Positions 9,704 through 23,700 of a DNA stretch of 64,000 bases are shown here, piece by piece; the stretch's first letter is position 1; each line of letters begins with the position of its first letter. The stretch comes from Maniola hyperantus (lineage: Eukaryota; Arthropoda; Insecta; Lepidoptera; Nymphalidae): assembly GCF_902806685.2 (NCBI RefSeq), contig NC_048536.1, forward strand, positions 5,208,001-5,272,000. The letters are read 5' to 3'. The notes beneath the pieces are model-generated. The model was not told the origin of the DNA. It ran no database searches and saw nothing but the letters and a program-made list of their open reading frames with translations. Made by a program: the position numbers and the translations under genes.

Positions 9704-12700
9704 CTATGTGAAGAACTCTGTATTTGCTTCTATATTATTTTCATCTTTATCTAGTAAATAATCTTTCTGTACTTTATTACAAAACAGATTCTCCCTGAGA
9801 CAAGCTTCTTTAATGTACTCCATTTCTGCTGAATTTAGATTTCCTGGCAAAGTCAGTTTACAAATATTAACATTCTCTTTAAAGCTTTTAATCAAGCTAT
9901 CTACCTCAGTTTTGAACTCATCAGTAATTACATGAGGCATAGAGTCTATAATTCTACTTGCTACTAGACTGGTCTGACTGTAGGAGTCTCTTAATCTATT
10001 GATTAATGCCATTTCTTCTAACAATTCGTCATTATTTGGATTAAGTTTCAAAGCTCTTGTAAGTCTCCGTTGGGCTTCATCAAACTGACCAATCATTCTA
10101 AGGGCCTTTGCATTCTGGAAGAGAACCTTTGGATTATTCCACACACTGTTCAACCTATTCAGTTCATTACATGCTATGCATGCTTTCAATGGTTGTTTAG
10201 TTTTATTGTAGCTTATTGCTAAATTGATATATAACTTTATCAATAGTTTAACTTGTTTGTTTTCCTCATTCTCATCAGCAAGTCTGCATTTATGGAGCAT
10301 ATTAACACTTTTCTTAAACAGCTGTATTGCAGCTGGATAATTTTTTGTTTTAAATAATGTTGCACCTGAACTGTATAACATTGTTGCTTTATTGCGAACT
10401 CTCTCAAACATGTTAGGCTCCTTAAAATCAATTTCCCTGAAATTACAATAATTCAGTTGTACATAAAACACATAGACACAGTTCAAGACTAAATAAATAC
10501 TAGCTTGCTCGCGACTGTCCGCATGGACTATAAAAATTTCAACCCCCAATTTCAATCCCTTAGGGGTTGAATTTTTAAAAATCCTTTACTGAATGCCTAT
10601 GTCATAATAGCTATATGTATGCCAAATTTCAACCCGATCCGTCCAGTAGTGCTGTGCGTTGATAGATCAGTCAGTCACTTTTCCCTTTATATATTTAGAT
10701 TTTTAGTACTAAAACAACAAAATCTATATCTAGCTCTAAATAAATATTAAAATAAACAATAATTGTCATCAATATTTTAATACTAAGACAGTCTAGTGGT
10801 TAATCACGGATCTGGGTTCAACCCTGGACACACTCCTTTCCACACATGTTTCAGTTGTTGCATGTAAATATCACTTGCTTTAACATCAAGGAAAACATTG
10901 TAGGGAAACCTGCACACCTGAAAGTTCTCCATGATGTTCTCAAGGGTGTGTGACGTAAGCCAATATGCATCTAGACAGTTTGATGGACTATGTCTTAAAC
11001 CCATCACTCTCATTTTGAGAGGTGACCAATGATCAGTAGTCGGCTGATGATAGATTGAAATGATGATGACGATTATTTTTTTATAATACGCAGTCTACGC
11101 TAGCTTATACCCGCGTCTTCGTCCACGTGGACTACACAAATTTCAAATTCCTATTTGATTGAATTTTTTAAAAATCCTTTCTTAGCAGATGTCTATGTTA
11201 AAATACTACTAGCTGATGCCCGCGACTTCGTACGCGTGGGTTTAGCTTTTTAAAAGTCCTGTGGTAACTCTTCAAAACTAAAATTTTCCAGGATAAAAAG
11301 TAGCCTATGTCCTTCCCCGGGTTGCAAGCTACCTCTGTACCAAATTTCGTCAAAATCGGTTGAACGGTTGAGCCGTGAAAAGCTAGCAGACAGACACACT
11401 TTCGCATTTATAATATTAGTATAGATAACTATCTGCATGCCAAATTCAACAGTCAAGTCACCTTTTCCTTTTATATATAATATTGTGTTTGGATGTATAA
11501 AAGAATTGTGTTATATACAAATAAGGCTTAGCTTACCCATCTTTTGGATTAATAATGCTTTTTATTAACTGTACGTAGAAGATGCAATCTGATTCAGGTT
11601 TTACCCGTGGTGGGACCCCCAATTTCCCATACATAACATGATGGGATAAACGGAACACTGCCAGTTCACCTACTAACATGGATTCTATGGCCATTTGAAT
11701 GCCTGGTAATAAACCATTTTCATTGAGATTTACTACCTGAAAAAGAAGAAAAATTTATGTTTTACTTATTTATTGCTAATTTCATTTATACAATGAACCA
11801 ATTGTGCAAATTTGCATTTGTGGATTGTAAGGTCTACACCTCCTGAGGATGCTCCGGTGTCAGGGTGAACCGTGCGTCAAGTGTGTTTTGGGATTTGTGT
11901 GGTGCTACGTATTGCTTGCCTAGTGACTGCATTTTCCTGCATGTTTATCAGTGGGAGGGTAGTCAGTGCATGTCGCATGCTGCATGTTGTACTAAAAATA
12001 TTCAACCTGTTTCAGCAGATTATAGCAAATTAAACTTTTGGTTCATTGTATTTCATGGATTTTCGCAAAGTAACACGTGCTTCTATACAACAGCTAATTT
12101 CATTGGCTATCATCAACACAGGAATCAATTGGATTTATTTAACTATTGAAATATTATTATGCCTTAATATTTAATAGAATTTGTGTTGTCCCTGTCAGAA
12201 AGTGCTGTTGAAGTTGTACTTGAGTGGTTTTATACTTTATCTGCAATGATGAGTCATTCTATTACCAACAGTAACTATTGCATAGCTTTTGATGATGCAT
12301 TTCTACAGTACTTATGTAAAAAGTAGCCTCTTTCAAACAGTATCCCTGGGTTAAAAGATATCAATAATGAATTTTTAATTTTTTTTTAAATGAAAATATT
12401 TCAATAAAACTTAAAGCTAGCCTTATCTTATTACTATACAAATCATGCCCGCGTGGAAGGGTGCCAAGATTTCTGGCTGCATTTTCGCGCTAGACAGCTA
12501 GCCTGATACGTTGTGCAAAAAATGAGGCAGCCCTTCTGTCACCAGATGAGGCTATTAATCGCAGTGTAATGCCCCATAAAAGTCTCCACAGCAAATTGAA
12601 CAAAAATGTAACTCTTGATAAGACAGGTATACTTGCCCCACTTGCCGTTTTCAGCCATTTCTGCTGCGGCTCCCGGTCTTGATGCTGTCACCCTGATATG

Positions 12701-13429
12701 ACACTGGGCCAATGTGTCAACGCACATTGCATCCCACATTAGCGCCTGTCCCTGTTCCCAGAGAACCAGCGTCAATCCATCAGGTCTCTTGCCATCGTCC
12801 CGAATAATCCCTGCCGGCTCAATGAGCACAGGAATGTTTATGGTTACCAGAGCAATTTCGATAGTATTGTTAAGAGAGCAATGCCTAACAAGCTTACCTA
12901 CCTTTTAATTATGAAAATGAATATAATATTCTTACCAAAGGTTTAGTAGATTTTGTAAAGTAAAATGGCTCAAGTTCATTTTCCCAATATCCTGTAAAAG
13001 CCACAGACACTGTGCATTCCTTATTCAAGGGAACCCCTCCCCCTTCCTCTAAAATCTTTTTTTTTACATAACCATTATCATCTAAGGACCTAAAATGTTT
13101 AGAAAATTCTTCAAAACATTTCACTGGTTCTCCAACATAATCAGATCTAATATTTTTCAAGATACATGATTCACTATTCTCTATTTCTTCTACAAAATCT
13201 AGATCTTCATAATCTTGATTGATATGCAATATTGAGCCAGTTGTGCATAGTTGTCTGAAAATACAGGTTAGAGATGCTAAGGTAACTATAACTTTATTAT
13301 ATTTTAAAGCTAAATATTGATTACATTCTAAAATATAATTATAGGTACTTATTTTATTGTAGGTAAGATTAATACAAACCCCACATCCAAGCCATCCTCT
13401 AATGCAATCTTAGGATCATCCGAATTCAT
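9704..13429 (-). CDS. shu: Shutdown/FKBP6-like FKBP-TPR co-chaperone, 4 exons
   Basis: Exons in transcript order are 13429-13380, 13254-12936, 11736-11537 and 10436-9704. Their lengths (50+319+200+733 = 1302 nt) join in phase to give 433 aa starting MNSDDPKIALEDG; Drosophila Shutdown is about 455 aa. An acidic N-terminus is followed by an FKBP-type domain (about 90-185, containing VSVAFTGYWEN, GLLPGIQMAIESM and GELAVFRLS). A C-terminal TPR array (about 200-340) includes the pieces LYSSGATLFKTKNYPAAIQL, YINLAISYNKTKQPLKACIA and DEAQRRLTRALKLNPNN. Shutdown and FKBP6 are known as Hsp90 co-chaperones with an inactive isomerase domain, needed to load piRNAs onto Piwi proteins in the germ line. The call rests on FKBP-TPR order, length and motif resemblance; other FKBP-TPR proteins (FKBP4/5, FKBP8) fit less well because there is a single FKBP domain and no membrane tail. 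Introns 2 and 3 are full of retroelements. Confidence 0.82.
10787..11075 (+). repeat. SINE family A, decayed copy
   Basis: In the last intron of the Shutdown-like gene. B-box region GGGTTCAACCC, body CACTTGCTTTAACATCAAGG and GATGATGATGACG tail; the A box is damaged. Confidence 0.7.
11205..11430 (+). repeat. CTAGCTGATGCCCGCG-family repeat
   Basis: A nearly full copy, running to GCAGACAGACACACTTTCGCATTTATAATATT. The same intron also holds a partial copy at 10499-10700. Confidence 0.7.
11790..12056 (+). repeat. Dispersed repeat with hammerhead-ribozyme-like core, copy 1
   Basis: In intron 2 of the Shutdown-like gene. It begins TACAATGAACCA and ends TGGTTCATTGTA, a perfect 12-bp inverted pair. 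It includes CTGAGGA (11843-11849), a stem-loop, GAAC and GTC (11876-11878). Compared with the copy at 52.3 kb, one stem-II pair and the conserved GAAA are changed, so this copy is probably inactive. Confidence 0.7.
12402..12899 (-). mobile_element. 3' end of a non-LTR-type element (RPDG...WD domain), decayed copy
   Basis: In intron 2 of the Shutdown-like gene. The longest frame reads LIEPAGIIRDDGKRPDGLT, ALMWDAMCVDTLAQCHIRV and TASRPGAAAEMAENGKW, matching the better copy at 60.15-60.8 kb. An internal deletion removes the stretch after FAVET, and a stop replaces a Gln. It ends at the shared TTTAAGTTTTATTG. Confidence 0.8.
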
Positions 13430-14747
13430 CTTTAAAATTCGTATTAAAATGCTGCGGTTATTTATAAGATGCGTTTCGTAATTAATTATTTGGAAACGAA
13501 AGATAAAAACAAAATAATATTATTAATATTAAACTTTTTAATCTCAATTAATAATCACCAAAAAACGTGGTAAGCACCGACCAGAAATAAAAGCACAGAA
13601 TAAAAGGTGGTAAGTGGTTACTCCTTGGTTACTCGGTAATCATTTTTTGACTTTTGATTGTTTCGTCTGCGGTCTGGCCTCTGGGTCGTGATTGCCATTT
13701 GTAAATCAAATGGCAATCAATTAGACCCAGAGGCCAGACCGTATATTCAATGTACTCTGTGGTTACGGCTCTGGGTTCTAGCCTTTTTGACCCTGGTAAT
13801 TTATCTAGTTCCTTTTAGATACGCTGGTATGGAACCCTTTGTGTGCGGGTCCGACTCGCACTTGACCGGTTTGTACCTTGTCGAGCCTTGATGACCTCCT
13901 AGGAACAAGGGCATTTGGGAATTTATATTTTCTAAATTGGATGGTCTTTTCTGGTGGGAGGCTTCGGCCGTGGCCAAGCTATTTAGTGTCCCGGTACGAT
14001 ACCGTGTAGAAACCGATTAGGGGTATGGGATGGGTTTAATGAAATTGTCATACCTACCCCTTCCATCATAGACTGCACATCACTTACCATCAGGTGAGAT
14101 TGCAATTGCAGTCTAGGGCTGACAATAACTTATATGAGAATAAAAAATAAAAATAGCGCCGCGAATAAAGAGTTGTATCAGGAATCGCGGTGCTAAGGCG
14201 GGAGGCGAGGGAGCGGGGGCACGTGGTCAGACGTGGTGGTGAGACACTCACACAACAATAATACTTACTAATTGTAGCTACGCACTTCAAAACCGCGATG
14301 ATAGGGACTCCTATGATATCGTCACAGTAAGACAAAGACTCGGAGGCTTCAGACTCGCACGCAAAGGATTCCGTACCATTGTACAAAATAATATAAGTAA
14401 CTTGTGCATGGACTATAATGTACTTTTTAATTTGCATGGCGGCCATTTTAAAATTCGCAGTCTTGGTTTTTTATTTATTTGTTGATATAACAACAGAAAA
14501 TTTCAACTCTTAACTTTTACCTACCTTACCTTACCTACAGTTCACGAGATATGTAGGTAGTAGATCGGACAGGGGAGACTTAAGTATCTTCGGTGATCTT
14601 TGGGTACGGAACCCTAAAAATGTTTCTGGGCTGCCCCTGTGTGCTATTCACAATTTTATTATAGGTAAAATAATATTTCCAATTAAAACTCTTATCTTTT
14701 TTTAATAACAAACAACATTTTAACAAAGTTATGATTTTTCTAAAGTT
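13430..14747. other. Gap between the Shutdown-like and myosin genes
   Basis: Contains the hairpin at 13670-13741, a decayed SINE B (13880-14155) and a GGTTCCGTACC-related stretch (about 14330-14620). The first 200 bp would hold the Shutdown-like promoter. The myosin 3' UTR is at the right end, with a possible AATAAA (-) at 14655-14660. No other gene seen. Confidence 0.6.
13670..13741. repeat. Short perfect fold-back upstream of the Shutdown-like gene
   Basis: CGGTCTGGCCTCTGGGTC (13670-13687) pairs with GACCCAGAGGCCAGACCG (13724-13741). A second inner pair is ATTGCCATTTG with CAAATGGCAAT (13691-13701, 13707-13717). Only a 5-nt loop and a small internal loop are unpaired. Confidence 0.9.
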
Positions 14748-17700
14748 TTAGATCGCTCGTTTTTGTTTCATTGCCTGACGCAATACAGAAATGTAGGATG
14801 ATATTAGGTCATCCATTTTATATCCCAACGAAGTTTCGCAGAGGATCTTAATCCCACGAAGGAAGCTTCCCATCGTCATATGGAAAAACGTGTTGCCCGA
14901 AGACCAATTGGAAATTTGAGAAAATGGATAAGTTACTAACAAATCCTAAAACAGAACAAAACAGGTTCATTTTTTCATCAAAATATATAAAAGAAAAAGG
15001 TGACTGAGTGACTGACTGATCTATCAATGCACAGCTCAAACTACTGGACCGATCGGGCTGAAATAAATTTGGCATGCAGATAGCTATTATAACGTAGGCA
15101 TCCACTAAGAAAGGACTTTTGAAAATTCAACCCGTAAGGGAGTGAAATAGGGGTTTGAAATTTGTGTAGTCCACGCCGCGAGTATAAGCTAGTTTTATAC
15201 TAAAATTATTAATGCTTGGCAGCGGCGTCGCAATGCGACTCGCACGCCACATTGTATGTTGATGGCACTATATCAGAAACCTTCACGCAAGTGTCCACGA
15301 TAACTGCACAAAGTGTCTACTCAATCAAATGAACGAGGCATGCATTAATTTTTATAATACGTAGGATAATATTACTTATCTAGTTTTAAAATACTTACTC
15401 GACTTTGCGGATGAATCACGCTAACTCCATTTTTATTAATGCCAATAACAACCATTTCAGGATATGATGGATCGGAAGTTTGCTTCACTTCAAAAAAGGC
15501 TGTGCCAAATGTTGGAAGTTCGTAGATTCTCTTCAAGAATCGTTCCTTCGCCTCTTCCTCAGACATAGGCCCATGTTTTGAGTATGCTGTAGCAATTGCA
15601 GACTTCCAGTTTGAATTTGACTGAATTCTTATCATATCCGATGGAACGAACTCTTCTAACATTTGCGTGATTTGGGGCAATAGGGACTGGTTATTACCAT
15701 ATCTTGCTCTATAGACAAGGGCAGCTAATTCAGATAAATCATGCTTGGAGGTTTTGTGATAGCCACGCAAATATTTAGGCAATTCCTGAGGGAAGTAGAA
15801 TATTTGATCTGCATTCTTATCCTTTCCAGGCACTGTATTAATCCAGAGCTTTTTCATGAAAAATATTTGGTAGCTCATTTGCAGTTGACTGCCCGCTGAA
15901 ATTAAGAAATATTAAATTAGTAGGTATTCTCTAAAATATCCAATGACAAAACGTTAATTTTGAATTTGAAAATTGTGAAGTGTGATTTAATACCTGAACG
16001 GCCAGGGCGCGTTTGCTTCATCCATTCCACAAGTTCATGAATGAAATCAAAGAAATAATAACTTTCAGGGACGGAAAATACTTTGTCTACTATTTTCACG
16101 AAAAGACTAAATCCATCACTGTTTTTTAGATTTAAGCGCCCCGTTATTTGCTCACAAAGTTCTCTCGCTTTTGTGGACGAATCAACTTCAAATGCTTCGT
16201 CGGTATCGTCAGGGAAATAAACTTTGTGATATATCTGCATACTTCTGTGTTGAATTGCTTCAACTTCCACCACGTATGGAGCATACAGTCGTGGTCCACC
16301 TCTTTGTATCTTAAATAACCGTTTCAAGCAATCTTTGGCTATGGGATGGGGTCTGGTCTTTAAAAATTCGACTAGTTCTTTAACCAACACTTGACCGCAA
16401 GCAAAAACACCTGTAACAAGCCACATCAATTCCCACCCTCTTTCTTCACTCAACTGTATCCTGTTATTTGTTAATTGCTTCATTATCTGACAGTAAATCT
16501 CATCTCGCAAACTAGGTTCTGACATAGCTGACCTAAATATTTCATCAGTGTATTCGGTAACTGATCTTGCTTTCGGACTTGGCATATCACCCATATACTT
16601 TAGAATTGCAAAAAATGACGCTACTGCTGCTTTCGATAATTTTTCGTCATTAACAATTTTTTTCAGCAGTGGTTGTCTCATTGGTTCGCGAGTATGGGCC
16701 CAAAGGTCACACGCTACAGCTCTTTTCGCAGTAGTTAGCGTTGCATGTCTTGATATTGTAGAATTACCATCATAATTTTCTCTAAAATGTTCTTTTGCAT
16801 ATTTTTCTAAAGTATGCATTCGCTTCCTTTGTATTGTGTTATATTTTGATTTCATTTTTTCGTTATTGTTTATATATCCTTTTTTGAATACTTCTAATAT
16901 TGAAGCGGGAGGCATTGACAATGTTGGTAAAATATACACTTGCTCGGTAGGAAAGAGTCCTTCCCTTTTGTTGCATTCTCCATAACCCCATGTTGCATTC
17001 ATTAATGTTTCTCCGGTAGCATCTTGTAAAAGGGTAATAAGTTCGCCTTTTTTGTATTGCAAAAATGATGCTGCTTCACTAAAACCTTGCGACTCACTTT
17101 GTGTTATAACATAAATCGAACGTCTTTTCAAGCCATCCATGAGATATATGATAAGTGAGCTCATCTCACTCGCATCCACGCTTTGGAATACAAATTCTTC
17201 TTGTTGTATTGTTTTAATAGTTACTCTTCCAACATTGTCGTAGTCTTTTTCATCGTCATAGGCAACATAAGTGACTTCAGGATATGACATTTCGAGAAGT
17301 ATATGCTCGGACTGATCAACGATATAAATTCCAGTCCAATTTACTGCAATTATAACAATATCCTTATTTATTGTCTCACCTTTTAGTTTAATAGATTCAA
17401 AGAACCTTGAGAACATCATGGGCCATTTTAACTTTGCAAATATAACAATATCTTCTTTGCATCGTAAAGGATCTACTGATGTCTGTATAGATGAAGATGC
17501 TTCAAATGCTTTAGTAACAAGATGTTCCCATTTCGTCAGAGCTACATCGTTTGACTGTATAAATTGATTTGGTATATAATTAACAATAACTTTTCTTAAT
17601 ACGTTTGGATCTATGCGCGGTCCATATTCAATGTAATGTTGTTGTGCTGCTATAATTGCCAGATCCTTTTCACAACTACACCTGTATTCCCCAAACTTTA

Positions 17701-20700
17701 CGCCTTTGACCACTTGGTGATATATTAAATTAGTAGCCACGGGATCGTCCACTGGATTATGCCAAGGTGTAAAAACTTCTTTTCTGAAGAATAGTCTCCA
17801 GGGGGCATGTTTCTCAGAGGTCCCTTGTTCTTTAGCAAATTGCTCACATTGAGATACAGCATCCATAATATGTTCTCCCTCACTTCCCAATGAAAGCACT
17901 TTGTCAAATAATGTTATGTACAATGAAAATCCAAATGAGTCTGCCAATCCAATATTATCACCTATTTGTTGACAAACCTCTTCGGCTGTAGTGGCCGAAT
18001 CAGACTGAACGGTTTTCATTGACTCGTCCATTAGAGTCACGGTTAATAAAATCGGGTTCCTTGTTTTAGTAGCTTGTAATTCTAACCAGCTAGGTGGTTG
18101 AGTTCGAGGCCCATTTTTAAATGTTCTTACAAGTCTTCCCTCGCAATATGGTGCGTATCCAGGAGGTCCTTCACGAATAAATGACCGCAGATATTTAATT
18201 AATCTTTCAGAAGGTGGGAAACAACCGACACATAAGGAAAACAATATCCAGCCTCGAGCATAAGATGCTTTTGAAGGATTATTTGTAAGTTGTTTACATA
18301 ACTGTGCAAAAATTTCGTCCCTGAAATTACATAACATTATATCTTATGGAAAATCCTTAAAGAAATTTCTACATATTAATAATTAGTTTCCTACAAGACT
18401 TACCGCAATTCTTTCCTAATAATCCCGTGGCCAATAATAAAATGAAGTTTTTCTAAATTTGTGCTACGCCGAGAATTTAACCAAGTGTTATACATTTCAT
18501 TCGTCAAATCGTCGTTTAACAAATTTTTCATAAACTCATCATTTAATTTAGTTTGCCGTTTCAGAGTTCTCTGTATCATTTTACTATTGCCTTGATAGTA
18601 GTCTTTTGGCATCAGTTCCTAAAAGTAAAATACATTAGTTATGAATAATAATATTGAAAGCTAATTTATGAATTTCACCTGTTGCTTACTTCAAATTCTT
18701 TGCTCTTCTTGAAAGCTCGTCCAACTGTGTCACACAATTTTGTCATGACCGGTACATTATCTGTTTTATCATCTACATATTTAGGTTCTGCCATATCTCC
18801 CATGAATCTCAACATTGTAATCCATATAGCTTGTGATGCCATTTTGTCAATCGGAGAGGGTAAATCCAGAAGCGAATGTTTCAATGGCTTTTTTGAATAT
18901 TGATTGCTTGTATTTCCTATGAAATATGTGGCAGCAAACTTTTTAAAGTTAAACTCATCAAATTGTTCCTCCTCTGGTCCTTGTGGTAACGGTATAACGG
19001 TTGATAATTCTGGCTTGGGTGTTGATGTCTAAAAAAAGAATGCACGCTATTATCATAAAGGTAAATTGCTATAAAATAATTTATTTGTATAAATCATCTA
19101 TTTCAAATTTTACTAACGCTGCTCAGTAAATTTTGACATAATTCTATAATGCACTAAGAGCCAGCGCATGCCAGACCTTCGTTATTTTGTATGAGCTGCA
19201 ATTTTCTCTGCATATTGTCCCCAACTCAGATTGGAACGATCAACGACTATGAAGTTTGGATCATAGTGGCTTTGGGAGATAACAGGTACTAAAGGTGTAA
19301 AAAAATCTTACGTCAAAGAATAAAGCTTTATATATTTTCTTCGGAATAGTATTTGAAATCACGTTACGTGCCAGACACTTATGGTGGCAAACCCCTGCCA
19401 GAAACTCTTAAAGTTTTAAAAATTGTTAAAGTTTAAGGGTGTCTGGCAGGGGTTTGCCACTACCACTCTCTATAAGATTTTGACAAGCATTTCAATCAAA
19501 ATTTGAAATAAGTATGAAAAATCATTTACCATCCCAAAGCCAGTTCCCCGCACGGTGCCAGCTGGAGTTGCAGTATCTTTCAAGAAGCCAAAAACATCGT
19601 CAACGTATCTGTCATCTATAACAGTAGTATTATGTACGTTCTCAGCAACTACATCTTTAGCTATCCAAATCGACGCTATAAATTCTGTGAATTTCTTCTC
19701 GAATTCATCCTCGGCACTTTTAAGATTGCCAGAATAATTTGCCTTATCTTTGTGTAATTGTAGTAGTTTTGCTTTTATAATATGACCCTTTTCGTGGACT
19801 AATCTTCTTATAAGGTAACCTCTGGACTGCGCTTGAAGTTTTTTAAAGAACTGCTTTAAGTTAATGAAAGTTCTGCGAAGTTCTTTTGATTTAATGACAG
19901 CCTGTAAACGTAGATATCCTCTTCTCATGACCAGGAACTTGTGCCTGAAACCACGGGCTCGGAAATGCTTCTGAACAACAATGGCAGCATGTTTTAGTCG
20001 CAAATATCTGTTACGATAGATAAACCTTCTACCATTTGCTTGTACCTTTATCACCGCTGTTATTAAAACCTTATGCCGCAGTTCTTCTAATAAAGTGTCA
20101 TGATGATCTTTGAGAAATACTTTTGTGTGCCCCAATCGGTATTCTGGATCCTTAAGAACGTTGCTGCAAATTATTTTAGAAGCTTTCTTGCAATCAGCTT
20201 TCTCTGCTGGTGGTATACCAGGAGTCACGAGTCGATAACGGTGCACAAACTCTGAGTACGAATATCGAATGGGATAACCTGCCTGCCTGATCTTCGCAGT
20301 CTCCATCAATCCTGCGTATCTGAGTTGCCGAACACACAAAGCTCGATCCAAAATCTAAAAGATATGAATAGTTAAAACTATTACCTAGTAGAATTTATAA
20401 TTTTAAGAATTGGTTGATAAATAATTTAAACATACTCGAGGCTTTTTAAGTTCGTTAGGTTTTATGCATCGAACAAAGAATGGATGGCATCCATATAAGG
20501 TCTTCATTAGCGCGTCAAGTGAAGTCTTAAATTGATGACTTAAAGAGACAACTTTCCGACTTCCGCTTTGAGGTGTATCAGTGTCAGTTGGAAACATTTT
20601 TTTTAAAAACGAATTACTGGAATCCCATATCATCTCTTTAACATCTGCAGTCAACATGTCTCTGTTTTTGTCCAAAAAACCTGAAATGTATCTAATTATA

Positions 20701-23700
20701 GTAAGCATCGAAACTAGGAAAAAATATGAAGTAGGTACTTACGTTTGAAGAAGAAAATTTAAATCATACATACCATTTACTTCATAAAACACATCTCCGG
20801 CAAAGTGTTTTACGCCAAATCTGTGTTCGTGCGTTGATTTCGGAGTAATATAACAGTTTTTATTGCTGTGATTACTGTGTAGTTTAGAGACAAGCGTGAG
20901 ATCCGTACCTTTCGGAAACCTTGACTCTTCGTCAATAAGAGAAAGCAAATTCATGGGTTTCTGACCTATAAGATCAAGATTTTCCTGGTTATCAACGTAG
21001 TTAATATTCGTCCACGTTATCCCTTCCTTCTCGTATTGTTCTTGTTCAAGTTTGAAAATATGTTTCACGAAAAATTGTTGCAAGTTTTCATTGGCATAAT
21101 TAATGCACAGTTGTTCAAAACTATTAGACTCGAAGTTCTCAAAACCAAAAATATCCAGTATTCCAACTGAACCACTAGATAGTTGTTGATCTTTATGCAG
21201 TGTTTTGTTTATCGTTTCTACTACGTATTCGAAAATGTGGCCATAAATAGCTTTTACTAGCGAATCGCGACCCTCTTTTGCTTGCACTACTGACAGGGTA
21301 GACACAATTTTATCACCATGTGCGATTAATGTTTTCCGGGTTAGTGCTTCACAGAACCTCGCTTTATTGACTCCTAGGAGAGACGATATCCTGTTTGCAT
21401 TGACAGCATCTGCCACTTCAGAAGATTCAATGTTATTTATATTAAAAGACTTGAATTTCAAGTTTCCTAAATGTAATATCGCAGCAAGAAGACTGAATAT
21501 ATCCCAAACATCGCTGTCCGAAAAACTAAGAACCTTAAATGCGGATCTTATGTCTGAAAACTCAAGAGCATCATTGCGACCATCACAAGTTAGCATATTT
21601 CCCGAGTTGAGATACCCGTAATCTTCCGGTTGCCCAAGTTCCAACCTCTTTTTTTCATCGGCAGACAATCCTGTTACAAGTGAATAAAATATGTGGTAAT
21701 TTCTTTCTCCTTTATTTTGTCCCACGATTCGCGATTTTTCCAACAAATACTGATCAATGTTTCCGCCTTCAATAACTCCTTTGCAACTAAAGTAGATGTT
21801 TATGTATTTTCCGAATCGTGAGGAATTATCATTTTTTACAGTTTTCGCGTTTCCAAAAGCTTCTAATATAGGATTTGTTTCTTGAATCTGTTGTTCGATC
21901 CACGAATGTTTACCGCTTGCTGCTGCGAGGTATTGTAGAAGCAATTTAGTGCTTTCAGTCTTTCCAGCTCCACTTTCTCCGCTGAAGATAAACAAAATGG
22001 TATAGTAACTTACCAACGAGATGCGCATTTGGGAGCGATGCTTTGAAATGGATTCAAGGAATAGCAAAGACTTATCTATTATTTGTCAAAACCTTTAGTG
22101 GTAGGGGCCTCACCACGTACAACGGACGGCTACATCTAAATGCGGAAAAGAAACCCAGGAAGAAAGAAGAACCCTCAAACACCATCATACTTAAAACAAC
22201 GGTTTTCCTATCTTGGTGAGAACAATCCGTTCTCCCTCCGCTCCAACACCGACAATAAGCTTATGACTCCACACAGCCTTACGGTATACTATGGTAACTC
22301 TTTCACCACTAACAGTGTCAAACTTAAACACCTCCAAAAATCGTTTGAAGAACTATTATTTATCTATGTAAACATAATTATGTAGTATATTATAGAGATA
22401 TGTATAATGTATATAGGTATATATATTATACCTATATACCAACCAGTGCTTTCGTGATTCCTTTCTTCAAAGGTTGCCTGGAAGAGATCGCTTTAGCGAT
22501 AAGGCCGCCTTTGCATGCTACAGTTATTAGATTAAGATCCTGTATTGTGTTTTTTCAATGTTTACTTTGTGTTGTGTGAAATAAAGTAATAAATAAATAA
22601 ATTTAAAAAAAAACCCTTTGGTGATAAAAACTTCACCATTTTTCTTTCTCTAATAAAAAGATTTTAGCTTTAAAAATTTCTAGTCTCCTACTGTAAAAAA
22701 ATCAATACCTATCTGTTACTCTACGGATTCTATTTAAAAATTATTTAGATTTCACTTAAAATTAATACAAACAAAGGAAGCTATAAATTATATGCACCTT
22801 ATTACCACGCATTGATTCGATGATGTCTCTAATAATTCTCTGTATGAGTCATTTCCGATGGCGAATATGTGAGGCGGTATATCTCTTACGTTACTATCTT
22901 GATAAAAGTGTATTTGATCCATTGTGTATATTGGTAATATTTCGTAAGGGTTTATTGCTATTAACATAGTTCCTGTATAAGTCTGAAATTAAAAAGATTA
23001 TCTATAAAAACCTAGCTAGTAGCTACTTACATTATTTATTTTTGGCGTTAAACTTTTTGCACCTACTTACTCGATGCTCTGAAAATGGGCCGAATGGTTT
23101 GCAAAAAAATATCGGTCAAATGCGAGTCGGACTCGCACACGAAGGATTCCATACCACCGTAAAAGAAATAACACTTCTAATTCTTTATAAATTTTCATGG
23201 CAGCCATTTTGGATGTTTTTATATAGCGGTAATTATTAGGGTCGCGAGATGCAGCCCACTGACAGACAAACAGACGGATGGGCGGATGGAGAGCTAAGTC
23301 TTAGTAATACGGTCCCGTTGGTACCCTACGGGTACGGAACCCTAAACAACGATGCAGTAATTAAGTATGTATTTTTAGCTTTACTTTTGAAATTGCGTAT
23401 TGTTTCGGCCGATTTGACGAAATTTGGTAAGTACCGACAGAGATAGCTTGCATCCCGGGGATAGACAGAGGCTACTTTTGTCCCTGATAATCAAAGGACG
23501 GGATTTTCAAAAAACTTGAATCCACGCCAACGAAGTCGCTAGCATCACATACCCTATCCACGGAAAGAAGTTAGTATAGCACCACAGACAATGTAGCCAA
23601 CTCTGTTACATAATCCCTTACAAATTAGAGGCGAAAATCTCAACAGTGGGTGTTAACCATTTAGAGTTACCAACCAATCACAAACATGTTCCAAATTCAA

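Noticed and set aside
15372..15398. Ending the myosin at the stop near 15372
   Set aside because: A donor at 15398 in phase joins to 14945-14748, which completes the C-terminal FERM lobe (LVTYPFSQISNWSSGN ... CETSLGYKMDDLISSY).
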